DNA of 64,000 bases from Nostoc sp. KVJ3. Its GTDB lineage: Bacteria; Cyanobacteriota; Cyanobacteriia; Cyanobacteriales; Nostocaceae. Below, one piece after another: positions 33,941 to 43,092 of the stretch; position 1 is the stretch's first letter; each line of letters opens with the position of its first letter. The notes beneath the pieces are model-generated. The model was not told the origin of the DNA. It saw only the letters and a list, made by a program, of their open reading frames with translations, and made no database searches. The position numbers and the translations under genes were made by a program. The stretch is from assembly GCF_026127265.1 (NCBI RefSeq), contig NZ_WWFG01000001.1, positions 2,085,501 through 2,149,500 of the forward strand, written 5' to 3'.

Positions 33941-35089
33941 ATGCGTATAGCCTGGATTGGAAAAAAATCACCCTTTTGCGGCAATGTCACCTACAGTCGA
34001 GAAATTACCAATGCTTTGCTAGATAGGGGACATCAAGTTAGCTTTCTTCACTTCGCCCAGGAAGAGTCTGAACCTGACAATTGGCCGAATCTTCGAGAGG
34101 TTTCCCTCCCTTTCATTTACAAGTCACAGGTTTACACAATTCCTACTTTTAAAGCAACTAAAGTTTTAACTGATTCACTGCGGGAAATTAAGCCAGATGT
34201 AGTACACGCTTCCTTGACGTTATCTCCTCTAGACTTTTTTCTACCGGAAATCTGTGAGGAACTGAGATTGCCTCTAATTGCCACTTTTCATACACCGTTT
34301 GCTGGCAAGGGGGCAAAGCTAGTATCGGGAACACAACTTTTGGCTTATCAGCTTTACGCACCTTTTTTAGTTAACTACGATCGCGTGATTGTATTTTCCC
34401 AAATTCAGCGAGAATTATTGGCAGGGATGGGCGTAAGGGAAGAAAATATTGCCGTAATTCCCAATGGTGTTGATACCGTTAAGTATTCTCCAGGATTTTC
34501 TCAAATCAAAGCGGAATTTAAAGCCGAACGCTTGTTTGTCTATCAGGGTCGAATAGCACCAGAGAAAAATGTTGAAGCCCTTCTCCGGGCTTGGAAGCAG
34601 TCTGCGATGGAGCCTGGTACTAAGTTGCTAATTGTTGGCGACGGGCCTTTAAAGTCTTCCTTAGAGCCGTTTTATGGTTCAGAATACGGCATTATCTGGT
34701 TGGGATTTGTTGCTGATGAAGACCGACGCATTGAGATTTTGCGGGGCGCAGATGTATTTGTTTTGCCTTCATTGGTAGAGGGTTTGTCCCTATCTTTGTT
34801 AGAAGGAATGTCATGTGGGTTGGCTTGTTTAGCAACAGACGTGGGTGCAGATGGAGAAGTATTGGAAAAGGGCGCAGGTGTAGTTATTAGTACTAAAACA
34901 GCGCGATCGCAGTTAAAAACCCTTTTGCCTGTGTTGCAAGATCATCCAGAGTTAACAACTTTACTGGGGCAAAAAGCCAGACAGCGTGTATTAGACCGCT
35001 ATACCCTCAGTAAAAATATTACTCTGCTGGAAGAACTTTATAAAGAAGTTTTAGCACAGCGACCTCTACCGCTAAGTCGTAGAGCGTAG
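33941..35089 (+). CDS. GT4-family glycosyltransferase (382 aa)
   Basis: A two-domain GT-B enzyme. The N-terminal domain begins MRIAWIGKKSPFCGNVTYSR and contains HASLTLSPLDFFLPE and TFHTPFAGKGAKLVSGTQ. The C-terminal domain holds VYQGRIAPEKNVEALLRAW, IVGDGPL and VLPSLVEGLSLSLLEGMSCG (the EX7E-type donor-binding motif). It is strongly conserved in style with cyanobacterial membrane-lipid or cell-envelope glycosyltransferases. A role in galactolipid synthesis (DgdA type) is possible but I cannot confirm it from sequence alone. Confidence 0.88.
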   Translation: MRIAWIGKKSPFCGNVTYSREITNALLDRGHQVSFLHFAQEESEPDNWPNLREVSLPFIYKSQVYTIPTFKATKVLTDSLREIKPDVVHASLTLSPLDFFLPEICEELRLPLIATFHTPFAGKGAKLVSGTQLLAYQLYAPFLVNYDRVIVFSQIQRELLAGMGVREENIAVIPNGVDTVKYSPGFSQIKAEFKAERLFVYQGRIAPEKNVEALLRAWKQSAMEPGTKLLIVGDGPLKSSLEPFYGSEYGIIWLGFVADEDRRIEILRGADVFVLPSLVEGLSLSLLEGMSCGLACLATDVGADGEVLEKGAGVVISTKTARSQLKTLLPVLQDHPELTTLLGQKARQRVLDRYTLSKNITLLEELYKEVLAQRPLPLSRRA

Positions 35090-35595
35090 GGAAAATGAAA
35101 AAGTGCGATCGCACTGTAAATCTTAAGATGGCAATGAGTGCGATCGGGTAAAATAGAAATACCTAACTAAGAATTCTCTTACCAGTTTTACAAGGCTATC
35201 TAAAGTTAAAAAAAATGAAGTATCAGTATCATGCAAGTCAGATAAAGGTGAAAAATATCCCGTTTACAAGATAACGAAGCCAGAGTTCGTGTTTTGACAA
35301 ATCAACCAGAAGAAGATTGTATTTACATCTTTGGGATATACAGTTTGCCACGCAAAATTGAGGAAAGGTTTGGAATTGTACAGTCGATTCAGGGCGAACA
35401 GCGAGAGACTTGGATTACTGACAGACAGTAGGGTAGAACTTTTGCTTGATTGTTCTTCTGGGAGTCGCTGGATATCTTCTGACTTAACTTATGGGTGCTA
35501 TGTATGTTTTTTTCTGGGCAATTATCGGCAAAAATTAATAAATTAGTTAGAATGAAATAATAAATAAAATTAAATTAAAGCTACAAAATGAACAA
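35090..35595. other. Intergenic region with a frameshifted gene remnant
   Basis: Apart from the remnant at 35215-35431 described separately, there are two CGATCG-containing sites near 35105 and 35141 and AT-rich DNA. A 71-codon frame at 35331-35546 lies in a different phase from the remnant and has no recognisable content. Confidence 0.5.
35215..35431 (+). pseudogene. Small gene broken by a one-base frameshift
   Basis: ATG 35215 opens a frame (MKYQYHASQIKVKNI) that soon stops, while the adjacent frame continues with protein-like sequence (SRLQDNEARVRVLTNQPEED, then CIYIFGIYSLPRKIEERFGI, VQSIQGEQRETWITDRQ, stop). The combined span is 217 bases, one more than a multiple of three, consistent with one inserted base near AAAAATATCCCG. 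No family is recognised. Either a decayed small gene or a sequencing error in an intact 71-residue one. Confidence 0.4.
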
Positions 35596-36039
35596 ATGAC
35601 TGCAATCATCGACATAAAAACATTATATGAATCCAATTACCTGCAATGGTTAGAGGAGACTATTAAATGTCTCAAAAATCGACAATTAGCAGACGTTGAC
35701 TATGAAAACTTAATAGAAGAACTGGAAGATTTGGCTAAAAATGAAAAAAGGCGAGTAAAAAGTTTATTAGAACAGATTATTAGACATTTATTACTTTATC
35801 AATATTGGGATTTAGAAAAGCCAAGAAATGCTAATCATTGGGCTGCGGAAATTATTAGTTTTCGGAACCAACTAAATGAAGATTTAAGTGCCAATTTACG
35901 CAATCATTTAGAGCAGAATTTCAGCATAATTTATAGCAATGCCTTAGATTATGTTAAAGCTAAAACGAATTTAACCAATTTACCTGAATTATCTGCTTAT
36001 ACCTTAGAGCAAATTTTGGATAAAAATTGGTTGCCTTAA
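35596..36039 (+). CDS. DUF29 family protein (147 aa)
   Basis: Matches DUF29, a family expanded in cyanobacteria: LYESNYLQWLEETIKCLKNRQLADVDYENLIEELEDLAKNEKRRVKSLLEQIIRHLLLYQYW. It is an all-helical, acidic cytoplasmic protein. The function is unknown; multiple copies per genome and an association with plastic regions are usual. It ends 63 bases before the convergent PIN module. Confidence 0.92.
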   Translation: MTAIIDIKTLYESNYLQWLEETIKCLKNRQLADVDYENLIEELEDLAKNEKRRVKSLLEQIIRHLLLYQYWDLEKPRNANHWAAEIISFRNQLNEDLSANLRNHLEQNFSIIYSNALDYVKAKTNLTNLPELSAYTLEQILDKNWLP

Positions 36040-36102
36040 TCTGTGATTCTTTGCACGAGACATATTCATATTTTAACTCAGCAACATTATAAAATTAAGT
36101 CA

Positions 36103-36339
36103 CTACAATTTATCAAATTCTTCTGGTTCTACGTTAGGCACTTTATTCAAAACTTGCTGAAATTTTTCCCAACTACCGCTTTTGGCTTTTTCTCCCAAAT
36201 AGTCTTTGGTCATCCATGCGGAAACTTGTGCAGATAAAGCAATAGTTGCAAGTTGTTCAATAGAAATATTTTCTCTTGCTGCTAAAGCTTCAATTTGTTT
36301 ATATAAAGATTCAGGTAGCTGTACATTTAAGTTAGTCAT
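36103..36339 (-). CDS. Antitoxin-like ribbon-helix-helix protein (78 aa)
   Basis: From ATG 36339 (MTNLNVQLPESLYKQIEALAARENISIEQLATIALSAQVSAW) the N-terminal 45 residues fit a MetJ/Arc-type ribbon-helix-helix DNA-binding fold, and the acidic C-terminal tail (EKFQQVLNKVPNVEPEEFDKL) would bind the toxin. The ATG overlaps the stop codon of the PIN gene by four bases, so the antitoxin is translated after the toxin. The 38 residues upstream in the same frame belong to the overlapping PIN gene and are not coding in this phase. Confidence 0.82.
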   Translation of the reverse strand: MTNLNVQLPESLYKQIEALAARENISIEQLATIALSAQVSAWMTKDYLGEKAKSGSWEKFQQVLNKVPNVEPEEFDKL

Positions 36340-36767
36340 GGGATTTCTCCTACTATTTGCAAGAATTCTTTGGGTGAAACTACCCTCAGTCCAAATTTTT
36401 GTGCGTCTTGTAAATCTTTTTGATTGTAAGTGATGATAAAGTCGGCTTGACATTCAACAGCTAAATCGATGAGAAAATCATCATCAGGGTCGCGTGCTAT
36501 TGGCCGCCATAAATAGAAAATGCTACACTTGTTAGCAATTTTACAAATAGCTTCAATAACGTTGTCAATATCTTCATCGCTCAATCCAAGCTGCTCTTTT
36601 TCTCGTTTGAGAATTTCTTCATACTCGAAAATTAAGGTGGTAGAGACATTTAACTGCCAACGCCTATCATTAAGAATTGTTAACAGTTTGTAAGATGCAC
36701 CACGGTTAGATCGTAAACCAGAAACCAATACATTAGTATCAAGTACGAGTTGGTACGGATTTGTCAT
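36336..36767 (-). CDS. PIN-domain toxin (COG1569 family, 143 aa)
   Basis: A PIN nuclease of the 'putative toxin, PIN family' type: LVLDTNVLVSGL with the first catalytic Asp near residue 10, FEYEEILKRE for the second acidic residue, and IARDPDDDFLIDLAVE with the later acidic cluster, then ADFIITYNQKDL. All expected metal-binding acids are present, so it should be an active ribonuclease. It precedes its antitoxin gene, the reverse of classical vapBC order, with ATGA coupling. Confidence 0.88.
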   Translation of the reverse strand: MTNPYQLVLDTNVLVSGLRSNRGASYKLLTILNDRRWQLNVSTTLIFEYEEILKREKEQLGLSDEDIDNVIEAICKIANKCSIFYLWRPIARDPDDDFLIDLAVECQADFIITYNQKDLQDAQKFGLRVVSPKEFLQIVGEIP

Positions 36768-36823
36768 TATTTCGCTGTTAGTAGCATTTTTGCCGTAGTG
36801 ACGAGCTTATAGCTACCTATCGA

Positions 36824-37636
36824 TCAATTAATATTTGAATTATCCACTAAAGACCATCCTAAACTGGTTGGCTGTTCATAAACCCGTTTTAGAGTATTTA
36901 CATCTCTGGGAGAAATAGGCGACGGGTTACGAACTTGGGAAAAGTATAAAGCATCAGTTTGTAGCGGACTATGACCCCAAATTCCTAGCGCATGACCAAA
37001 TTCATGGCGGGTAGCTGCAATGAGATAATCACCTGTTTGACTGGGACTTAACAAGATAGTGAAGCGGTGGGATAAAACATTGTTGCTGGTGTATAACTCG
37101 TAAGTAGTTTGTGCCGATCGCGCACGAGGTATATTGCTACCAGGCGAAATTTGTAGAGGTGGCGCTTTTCGTGCGATCGTAATATCAGCAATTTCTGGCT
37201 GTTCGACTATTGTTAAAGGTAAATAAGTACTCCACTCGTGTACACCCTGCAAGACACCGTTAATCCATACTTGAGCTTGTTTTTCATTAACAGCTTTTGG
37301 TGGTTCTACGTAAACTCGAATAGGAAATTGTGACCAGACTAAATAACCAACTTGGGTGGTTGTGACTTGGGAAAAGTAGTCACCACTGTTAGTACTATCT
37401 TGCCACTGTGCAAGTGTGGGCGGTAAGGGATGGGGTTTTGGTGGAGATGAGGAGAGAGAAATTATTAAGTCTGAGTATACAGATATTGGTATTTTTGTCA
37501 ATCCCCTACTAGACTGGAGATTAGCGAAAATGATTAACAGCCCTGTGCCAAGAAAAAAGGCAAGGGCTGTAATTAACCGTCGTGAAATTAAATTTATTAG
37601 GGTGTTAAGTATTGGGTGTTTGGTTATTTTCCCCAT
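36824..37636 (-). CDS. Matrixin-like zinc metalloprotease (M10-type)
   Basis: 270 residues from the ATG at 37636, preceded by AAGGA. An N-terminal membrane segment (about 17-40, LITALAFFLGTGLLIIFA) acts as signal anchor, and a proline-rich linker follows. The catalytic domain carries HEFGHALGIWGH (about 211-222), the HExxHxxGxxH zinc signature of metzincins, with downstream SPISPRDVNTLKRVY like the end of matrixin domains. It is probably exported. It lies 10 bases after secG on the same strand and is likely co-transcribed. Confidence 0.85.
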   Translation of the reverse strand: MGKITKHPILNTLINLISRRLITALAFFLGTGLLIIFANLQSSRGLTKIPISVYSDLIISLSSSPPKPHPLPPTLAQWQDSTNSGDYFSQVTTTQVGYLVWSQFPIRVYVEPPKAVNEKQAQVWINGVLQGVHEWSTYLPLTIVEQPEIADITIARKAPPLQISPGSNIPRARSAQTTYELYTSNNVLSHRFTILLSPSQTGDYLIAATRHEFGHALGIWGHSPLQTDALYFSQVRNPSPISPRDVNTLKRVYEQPTSLGWSLVDNSNIN

Positions 37637-37646
37637 TGACCTATCC

Positions 37647-37880
37647 TTATTTAGGCAGCCAACCAGCACTTAAAACTACTGTTAGACCGAGAAAAATTAC
37701 TGTCAATGCCCAAGTAATTCGGTTTAAGGTATTTTCTGCACTTTTGGTACTGCTAAATAACTGGGCTTGTCCACCAATAGCCCCGATACCATCACCTTTG
37801 GGGCTATGCAGTAAAACTAAGATAATTAGACCGGTGGCGGAAAACGCCCAAATGCCTTGCACGATATTAGTAGCTGTCAT
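37647..37880 (-). CDS. secG: Preprotein translocase subunit SecG
   Basis: 77 residues with the two-helix SecG layout: an N-terminal helix (IVQGIWAFSATGLIILVLLHSPKGDGIGAIGG), the conserved glycine-rich loop followed by QLFSSTKSAENTLNRITW, then a second helix. It is part of the SecYEG channel; secY is at 52931-54244. It lies between gpmI and a metalloprotease gene on the same strand. Confidence 0.95.
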   Translation of the reverse strand: MTATNIVQGIWAFSATGLIILVLLHSPKGDGIGAIGGQAQLFSSTKSAENTLNRITWALTVIFLGLTVVLSAGWLPK

Positions 37881-37933
37881 GGTAGGAATCTCATTTATAA
37901 CAATTTTTCAAAAACAGAATTCAGAATTTAGAA

Positions 37934-37960
37934 GTTAGGAGTTTTTAGTAAACTCCTAAC
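37934..37960. repeat. Perfect 11-bp inverted repeat between gpmI and secG
   Basis: GTTAGGAGTTT and AAACTCCTAAC flank a 5-base loop. It belongs to the heptamer-type repeats and can form a hairpin in the gpmI-secG transcript, where it could act as an attenuator or processing site. Confidence 0.7.
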
Positions 37961-37978
37961 TCAGGATTGAGAAGTCTT

Positions 37979-39577
37979 TTACAGCCCTACTTGCACGGGG
38001 GTGCGAGTGCGTTGCAGATCATAATCTGCTGTTTTCAGCAGCGATCGCCCGGTCATTTCTGATGGTTGAGGCAGCTGTAAAATCTCTAGAATTGTGGGGG
38101 CGATGTCGGATAGCTTACCATCGCTTCGCAGTTCGACATTTGTGCCATATCCAGGGATTTTGACTTTCTCGCCTTCTACCAAGATAAAGGGGACTGGGTT
38201 GGTAGTGTGGGCTGTCCAGGGATTACCCCCTTCATCTAGCATATACTCAGCGTTACCATGATCGGCAGTAATAATTGTTGTACCACCGGCTTTGATGGCG
38301 CTCTCTAATAAACGTCCCAAACAGCGATCGACTGTTTCAATTGCTGTAATGGTAGCGTCGATTTGACCAGTATGCCCTACCATGTCTGGATTAGCATAGT
38401 TAATCACGACTAGAGAATATGTACCCTTTTGAATCGCAGCGATCGCCACATCTGTAACTGCTACTGCTGACATCGCTGGGGCGTGATCGTAAGTCGCTAC
38501 CATCGGGCTGCTTACCAGTTCCCGATCTTCTCCAGCAAAAGGTTCCTCCAGACCACCATTAAAGAAATAGGTGACATGGGCGTATTTTTCTGTTTCGGCG
38601 GTGCGGAACTGATTCAGACTGTGATTGGCTATGACTTCTCCCAGAATATTACTGAGATTCTGCGGCTCAAAGGCTACAGCCACAGGTAAGTCTGAATCAT
38701 ACTGCGTAAAGGTAACAAAAGATAGCGGTGTGATTTGCTGTCTTTCAAAACCGTCAAATTTGGGACTGATTAAAGCTTGAGTTAATTGCCTGGCGCGATC
38801 GGGGCGGAAGTTGAAAAATATCACCCCATCTCCTGGTTCTATTGCACCGGGAGCAATTCTAATAGGGTTGACAAATTCATCTTTTACACCTTCTGCATAA
38901 GATGCTTGCAAGATTTCTACAGCTTTGCGATTATCACCCGTACCATCTTGAGTCATCACGTCGTAGGCGCGTTTGACCCGATCCCAACGGTGATCGCGAT
39001 CCATCGCGTAGTAGCGACCGCTAAGGGTGACTATACGCCCAATTCCGGCGCGGTCTATATAATCTTGTAGCAATGTGATTGCTTTTACACCGTCAGTTGG
39101 GGCGGTGTCACGGCCATCTGTGATCGCGTGGATACAAACTTCTGGAATTCGCTGGTCTTTGGCTAAGTCAAGTAGTCCGAATAGATGGGTGATATGCGAA
39201 TGTACCCCTCCCTCAGAACAAAGCCCGATTAGATGCAGCTTGCTATTCCGAGAACGAACTTCCTGGCAAATTTTGACAAGTGCTGGGTTAGAGGCAATAG
39301 AACCGTCTTCAACCGCATCGGAGATGCGTACTAGTTCTTGCGGTACAACTCGCCCAGCACCAATGTTCAAATGACCAACCTCAGAGTTGCCCATTTGACC
39401 CTCTGGCAACCCTACGGCTTTTCCTGATGTGCGGATGAGGGTATGCGGGTAAGCTGCCCATAAACTGTCCATAATGGGAGTTTTAGAAGCAACAATAGCG
39501 TTTCCTCGCTTTTCCTCGCAGTAGCCCCATCCGTCTAAAATGACTAGCACCACAGGAGCAACAGGTGCTTTGGTCAT
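37979..39577 (-). CDS. gpmI: 2,3-bisphosphoglycerate-independent phosphoglycerate mutase
   Basis: 532 residues. It interconverts 3- and 2-phosphoglycerate using two Mn ions. VVLVILDGWG contains metal-binding Asp15; GQMGNSEVGHLNIGAGR contains the phosphorylated Ser65; DGRDTAP, YYAMDRDHRWDR, and ITADHGNAEYMLD carry further metal and substrate residues. It has its own start after 222 bases without a gene. secG and a metalloprotease gene follow. Confidence 0.98.
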   Translation of the reverse strand: MTKAPVAPVVLVILDGWGYCEEKRGNAIVASKTPIMDSLWAAYPHTLIRTSGKAVGLPEGQMGNSEVGHLNIGAGRVVPQELVRISDAVEDGSIASNPALVKICQEVRSRNSKLHLIGLCSEGGVHSHITHLFGLLDLAKDQRIPEVCIHAITDGRDTAPTDGVKAITLLQDYIDRAGIGRIVTLSGRYYAMDRDHRWDRVKRAYDVMTQDGTGDNRKAVEILQASYAEGVKDEFVNPIRIAPGAIEPGDGVIFFNFRPDRARQLTQALISPKFDGFERQQITPLSFVTFTQYDSDLPVAVAFEPQNLSNILGEVIANHSLNQFRTAETEKYAHVTYFFNGGLEEPFAGEDRELVSSPMVATYDHAPAMSAVAVTDVAIAAIQKGTYSLVVINYANPDMVGHTGQIDATITAIETVDRCLGRLLESAIKAGGTTIITADHGNAEYMLDEGGNPWTAHTTNPVPFILVEGEKVKIPGYGTNVELRSDGKLSDIAPTILEILQLPQPSEMTGRSLLKTADYDLQRTRTPVQVGL

Positions 39578-39752
39578 AGTAAAATTGCCCTTTACTTTTT
39601 GTAATACCCGAATGATACCACTGCTAATCCACGCCGCAAGTGAATTTTTGCTTATTAACTTCTTTTATGAAGGACTTGCGGTTTTTTGAAATATTTTTTA
39701 AATTTTAGTAGTTTTTCTATGATGTTTTAGGACGCTAATAAAGGAGTGATTA

Positions 39753-39784
39753 CTTAGTAGTAGCGTTTTAGCACTACTACTAAG
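39753..39784 (-). terminator. Hairpin after the ABC-F gene
   Basis: CTTAGTAGTAG and CTACTACTAAG form a perfect 11-bp stem with a 10-base loop, 16 bases beyond the stop codon at 39800. There is no long T-run, but the position suits a terminator. Confidence 0.55.
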
Positions 39785-39799
39785 GTAGTATCTAATCCT

Positions 39800-41485
39800 T
39801 TATTTCCTTTTGGTGGAAGCCTTTGCAGCTTTTTTAGCAGCTTTTTCGGCTTCTATTGCAGCTAACTTTGCTTGTTCTTTTTCTTCGGCAATTTTCTGGA
39901 GATAGTAATGATAATCTCCTAAGTAAACGCGGAATTCACCATCACGAATTTCGACGATTTTATTTGCTACTTGAGAAATAAAATAGCGATCGTGGGAAAC
40001 TACAATTGCCGTACCATCATAATTTTTGAGCGCTTCTTCCAGCATTTCTTTAGCTGGAATATCTAGGTGGTTTGTCGGCTCGTCTAAAATTAGTAAGTTG
40101 GCGGGACGTAAGAGCATTTTTGCCAACGCCAAACGAGCTTTTTCTCCTCCACTTAATGCCCCAACTGCCTTAAATACAGTATCACCAGTGAATAAGAAGC
40201 GTCCCAAAAGCGTGCGGACTTCTTGATTATCCCAGTCTGGAACTTCATCATGAATAGTTTCCATGACAGTTTTCTTCAAATCTAAGGCTTCAGCTTGATT
40301 TTGCTCAAAGTAACCAGGGATAACGTTGTGATCGCCTAATTGAACGCTACCTTCTGTGGGTGGTTCCATACCCATAATTACACGTAGAAGGGTAGATTTC
40401 CCAGCACCATTGGGGCCAAGAAAAGCAATGCGATCGCCTCTTTCAATTAGGAGATTTGCCGATAAAAACAGGATTTTCTCACCATAAAGATGAGTCAAAT
40501 CTTTAATGTCCACTACCTCGCGTCCACTGCGGGGTGCAGGGGGAAAACGGAAGTGTAGAGTTCTCATACCACCAACGGGTGCTTCAATGCGCTCGATTTT
40601 GTCGAGTTGCTTTTCCCGGCTTTTTGCCTGGGTACTGCGGGTAGCACTGGCGCGAAATCTATCAACAAAGGTTTGCTGTTTCTCTAATTCTTTTTGCTGG
40701 CGTTCGTAAGCACTCAGTTGTGCTGATTGACTTTCGGCTTTTTGTTCCAAATATGCCGAATAGTTACCAAGGTAGGTACTGGAAACGCCACGTTCGGTTT
40801 CGACAATTTGGTTGCAGAGGCGGTCAAGGAACTCCCGGTCATGGGAGACTATTACCATCGGCGTAACTAGCCCTCTGAGGTAATTTTCCAACCACTCAAT
40901 GGTTTCTAAATCTAGGTGGTTAGTCGGTTCATCCAGCAGCAACAAGTCGGGTTTTTGCAGCAGGATTTTACCCAAACTCATCCGCATTTGCCAACCACCA
41001 CTGAAGGCACTGACGAGGCGATCGCCATCTTCTAGCCCAAACCCCATCTCTGGTAATATTTTTCCAATGCGTGCGTCTAAGTTGTAGCCATCTAAGGCTT
41101 CAAATTTGCGCTGCAAGCGATCCAACTTATCGATCAGTCGATCCAGTTCCTCTGGGCTAGCCGTTTCCATCTCTTGTGGTATGTGCGCCAGAGATAACTG
41201 TACTTCGTTGGCTTCTTGGAAGACAGTCCAAAATTCTTCTCTAACGGTGCGGGTGGGATCTACTTCAAACTCTTGGTTAAGATAGGCTATATGTAAGCTA
41301 TTAGGGCGAATGATTTCGCCGGCGGTGGGTTCCATTTCCCCAGAGATGATTTTGAGTTGGGTGGATTTTCCAGCACCGTTGACACCGACTAAGCCAATGC
41401 GATCGCCTGGTTTAACTTCCCAGTTGATATCTTTGAGAACTTCGCCTGTGGGATAAATTTTACTTATATGTTCTAATCGCAGCAT
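39800..41485 (-). CDS. ABC-F family ATP-binding protein
   Basis: 561 residues with two ABC domains in one chain and no membrane segment. Walker A motifs are GVNGAGKST (about 34-42) and GPNGAGKST (about 356); signatures are SGGWQMR and LSGGEKAR; Walker B motifs are LLLLDEPTNHLD and LLILDEPTNHLD. The linker between them is charged and helical (YLEQKAESQSAQLSAYERQQ), the element that reaches the ribosomal P-site in this family. It ends in a lysine-rich tail. It is a translation factor, probably of the EttA/Uup/YbiT class, rather than a transporter. Confidence 0.95.
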   Translation of the reverse strand: MLRLEHISKIYPTGEVLKDINWEVKPGDRIGLVGVNGAGKSTQLKIISGEMEPTAGEIIRPNSLHIAYLNQEFEVDPTRTVREEFWTVFQEANEVQLSLAHIPQEMETASPEELDRLIDKLDRLQRKFEALDGYNLDARIGKILPEMGFGLEDGDRLVSAFSGGWQMRMSLGKILLQKPDLLLLDEPTNHLDLETIEWLENYLRGLVTPMVIVSHDREFLDRLCNQIVETERGVSSTYLGNYSAYLEQKAESQSAQLSAYERQQKELEKQQTFVDRFRASATRSTQAKSREKQLDKIERIEAPVGGMRTLHFRFPPAPRSGREVVDIKDLTHLYGEKILFLSANLLIERGDRIAFLGPNGAGKSTLLRVIMGMEPPTEGSVQLGDHNVIPGYFEQNQAEALDLKKTVMETIHDEVPDWDNQEVRTLLGRFLFTGDTVFKAVGALSGGEKARLALAKMLLRPANLLILDEPTNHLDIPAKEMLEEALKNYDGTAIVVSHDRYFISQVANKIVEIRDGEFRVYLGDYHYYLQKIAEEKEQAKLAAIEAEKAAKKAAKASTKRK

Positions 41486-41640
41486 TAAGTTTCTCTCAGG
41501 TAGGGAGTGGGTGGTTGAGGACGAAGTACTAACACCGCCTCTAATATTAACAAAAATTAACTATAAATTCGTCGTGAGAAAGTCTGGAAGCCGCAAACCA
41601 AATTTGGCTTGAGCCACGGATAAAATTTACCACATCTATA

Positions 41641-42447
41641 TTAAGGCTGACTTTGTGCTACTTGTCTAACTTCTTCGACACTCAAATCTAGCGCCTGTGC
41701 TACTTGTTCTACAGTCAACCCTGCTGCCAACATTGCTGGTACTGCTTTGAGTTTACCTTGCTCAATGCCTTGAACCTTACCTTGTTCAACACCTTCCTGA
41801 AAGGCTTCCTGATAAAATCTGGTTTGCTTTAACTCGCTTAAGCTAAACATTTGCTCAATCTCCTCCCTACTCATTGTGGGAAACTTGTAAGCCAAAATAG
41901 TCTCTATAAATTGTAGTAATTGCTGCTGTTTTGGTGGTGAGCTTATCTCTGACTTGGTTCTGTCTATCAACTCCGTTGCTTGTGCGATCGCTATATCATC
42001 AGTTGCAATTACTAATTTAGCAGTTGCAATGCCAATTGGAAGCGATGCACCTTCACCTAATTCATCCAAATAAATGCGCCTGACACGCCCACTTGTGAAA
42101 AACTCACGGTAATGTTTGATATCTCCTGTATCTACATTCCTGCTTGGGTATAAAACCAGAGCACCCCAGTCATTTGATGGTTGATTCTGACGGAGGTATA
42201 AACATATTTCTGCAATTAGCCGTGAATAAATTTCCCCATCAGCTTGAAATTGCACTTCAACAAAGTAAATCGGGTTTTCATTTCCTTGTGTAGGTAGAAA
42301 CACACCATCGATTCTGAAGGCTGTTTGTTTGATTTCAACTGATGAAAATCGATAAAAGCTAGCTTCTTCTGGAGGATTACCAATAAGTTCAAATAAGATA
42401 TCAGGGAATTCTTGAAACAGCCGATAAAAGATGATGTCTGTTTTCAC
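41641..42447 (-). CDS. DUF2887/Rpn-like PD-(D/E)XK protein (268 aa)
   Basis: MKTDIIFYRLFQEFPDILFELIG and FRIDGVFLP...PIYFVEVQFQAD define the DUF2887 family, related to the recombination-promoting nuclease (Rpn)/transposase_31 group: the Asp of RIDGVF and the Glu-x-Gln of VEVQFQ fit the nuclease core. The C-terminal third is helical with a glutamine/glycine-rich EGVEQGKVQGIEQGKL repeat, usual in the family. Such genes are abundant in cyanobacteria and mobile-looking. It lies 34 bases after the 165-residue gene on the same strand. Confidence 0.9.
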   Translation of the reverse strand: MKTDIIFYRLFQEFPDILFELIGNPPEEASFYRFSSVEIKQTAFRIDGVFLPTQGNENPIYFVEVQFQADGEIYSRLIAEICLYLRQNQPSNDWGALVLYPSRNVDTGDIKHYREFFTSGRVRRIYLDELGEGASLPIGIATAKLVIATDDIAIAQATELIDRTKSEISSPPKQQQLLQFIETILAYKFPTMSREEIEQMFSLSELKQTRFYQEAFQEGVEQGKVQGIEQGKLKAVPAMLAAGLTVEQVAQALDLSVEEVRQVAQSQP

Positions 42448-42481
42448 AATTTTATATCATTTGAAAATTTTGATTTGCTGT

Positions 42482-42979
42482 TCATGTATTACTTGATTCT
42501 TCAGAACCATCTCGCACTTTCAGCAATTGCTCTTTTGCCATCCCTAATATACGTGATAGTGGTGCTAACAAACTATCATCAAAGGCTTCTCCAGCATAAA
42601 TATTATTCAGTTCAGTCGGAGATAATTTAAAGGTGTCGCAGAATTTAGCAAACTCCTGGTTACTCAAATCAAGCTCTTTTTGCCTATCTTGAAGTAAAAC
42701 TGCGATCGCTCTAGTTCCATACTTTGGACGTTCACTAGTTTTTACATATTTTTCCATTAAATAATTGACTTTTCTGGTATCGCCACCAATTTTTTTAATT
42801 AAATCAGTACAAGCCATTTTTAGTGCTTTCTTTAAAACTTCTTCTTCATTTAAAACTTTAATAATTTCATTGGCATATTCTGGTTTAAAAAATCCCACCA
42901 AATTACCTTGATGATAAACTGGTATATAAGGATTATTCGTTTCAAGTTGCCAATCTAAAGGCTCATTGCGTAGCGACAT
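42482..42979 (-). CDS. Unknown protein with possible HTH (165 aa)
   Basis: From ATG 42979 (MSLRNEPLDWQLETNNPYIP), with AGGGG about ten bases upstream; an in-frame ATG at 43024 would add 15 residues without support. The C-terminal part, LDLSNQEFAKFCDTFKLSPTELNNIYAGEAFDDSLLAPLSRILGM, has the spacing of an XRE-like helix-turn-helix, and the N-terminal 45 residues may be a small beta structure (VYHQGNLVGFFKPEYANEII). No family is recognised. It may form an operon with the DUF2887 gene, as toxin/antitoxin-like or regulatory partner; this is speculative. Confidence 0.75.
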   Translation of the reverse strand: MSLRNEPLDWQLETNNPYIPVYHQGNLVGFFKPEYANEIIKVLNEEEVLKKALKMACTDLIKKIGGDTRKVNYLMEKYVKTSERPKYGTRAIAVLLQDRQKELDLSNQEFAKFCDTFKLSPTELNNIYAGEAFDDSLLAPLSRILGMAKEQLLKVRDGSEESSNT

Positions 42980-43092
42980 AGCTGCACCCCTAAATATTTT
43001 AAGATTGCACCATTTTAAAACCATTTATTAGTTACCCGCCAGTGGTTATATTTTGGTCATATATAAAAATATGGTTTTATTCTTGCTAAGTC

